A stretch of 64,000 nt of DNA, taken from Nostocales cyanobacterium HT-58-2 (GTDB lineage: Bacteria > Cyanobacteriota > Cyanobacteriia > Cyanobacteriales > Nostocaceae). A program made the translations under genes and the position numbers. The notes under the pieces were generated by a model that saw only the letters and a program-made list of their open reading frames with translations, was not told the DNA's origin and searched no databases. Shown one piece after another: positions 63,716-64,000 of this stretch (positions within the stretch are counted from its first letter, which is position 1; each line of letters opens with the position of its first letter). Location: the NCBI GenBank assembly GCA_002163975.1, contig CP019636.1, positions 931,001 through 995,000 of the forward strand, given 5' to 3'.

Positions 63716-64000
63716 AATTGCTGCTCTTGAATGTGGAGAGCGAAAATACCAACAATAAGATATGGCTAGTTTATTTCATCAGTACTATCAAAAACAGAAA
63801 TTTCATGATAATTCTGATGAGAATGTTTTATGATTCGTCACTGCGTTAAGAGCCATATTAAAGAATGAAGTATAAAGTAGGGAATAAGTAGTTAACTTCA
63901 CGGATTCCTCCAAAACATGAGATCAAGCTATTGAATTAGTCTCTTAGGTCTACGTTTTATTTTTAAGGATTGAATCTGTGTATTTATTTTCACATTATCC
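63716..64000. other. AT-rich terminal intergenic region
   Basis: 285 AT-rich bases upstream of the ParB-like gene, running to the window end. No gene or repeat is recognised. Confidence 0.4.

Overview
This window comes from a filamentous, heterocyst-forming cyanobacterium (order Nostocales in the broad sense). It carries a complete phycoerythrocyanin operon (pecBACEF), a phycocyanin operon (cpcBACDEF plus three cpcG genes) and most of the heterocyst glycolipid synthase cluster (hglE, hglD, hglC, a PfaD-type reductase, hglB, hetI). HIP1 octamers (GCGATCGC) are frequent. There are also heptanucleotide-type short tandem repeats, many palindromic intergenic elements and MITE-like repeats, all typical of this group. 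I cannot name the genus from the sequence.

Layout. 1-5.7 kb is an accessory segment: two unassigned proteins, a 21-bp (heptad) minisatellite, an orphan HicB antitoxin, a small antitoxin-like protein, a frameshifted antitoxin remnant and a 1,035-residue NACHT-HEAT NTPase. 5.8-19.7 kb is mainly housekeeping: an ABM-fold protein, a phasin-like protein, an FKBP, DnaB, a PPC-domain protein, a KGK-domain protein, a GH57/DUF3536 glycosidase, a Ca2+/H+ antiporter, two related peptidoglycan-binding proteins and sucrose synthase. 20.2-23.9 kb holds a 38-residue membrane peptide followed by a structured RNA candidate, tRNA-His, a DUF4359 protein, a manganese catalase and a two-gene siroheme operon (sirB-cobA). 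23.9-27.7 kb looks like a decayed Pix/Hmp-type taxis operon: an intact PATAN response regulator, a truncated CheW and a CheA cut down to its Hpt region, with CheY and the MCP absent. RluD follows at 29.4 kb after a long AT-rich gap.

31.1-42.3 kb, on the + strand, is the rod-antenna supercluster: pecB, pecA, pecC, pecE, pecF, then cpcB, cpcA, cpcC, cpcD, cpcE, cpcF, cpcG1, cpcG2 and cpcG4. It encodes the rod biliproteins, their linkers, the PecE/PecF phycoviolobilin lyase-isomerase, the CpcE/CpcF phycocyanobilin lyase and the rod-core linkers. Hairpins lie after pecA and cpcA, where the abundant biliprotein message is usually separated from linker message.

43.2-61.5 kb holds hetI (+) facing the minus-strand hgl genes. 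HglE (KS-AT-ACP-ACP), HglD (KR-DH), HglC (KS-CLF-AT), the PfaD-like enoyl reductase and HglB (ACP-thioester reductase) form a PUFA-synthase-like line that builds the long-chain hydroxylated alcohol of heterocyst glycolipids. HetI is the phosphopantetheinyl transferase that would load its carrier domains. hetN, which lies between hglB and hetI in the classic Anabaena arrangement, is absent here. A single-pass membrane protein of unknown function sits inside the hgl operon. The window ends with a ParB-domain protein fused to a degenerate methyltransferase-like domain.

The observations most worth following are the direct linkage of the antenna and heterocyst-glycolipid clusters, the missing hetN, the membrane protein inside the hgl operon, two structured non-coding candidates (about 20.35-20.63 kb and 42.94-43.13 kb), a REP palindrome translated in frame within HglC, and the decayed taxis operon. 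All gene names rest on reading motifs and context; no database search was run.
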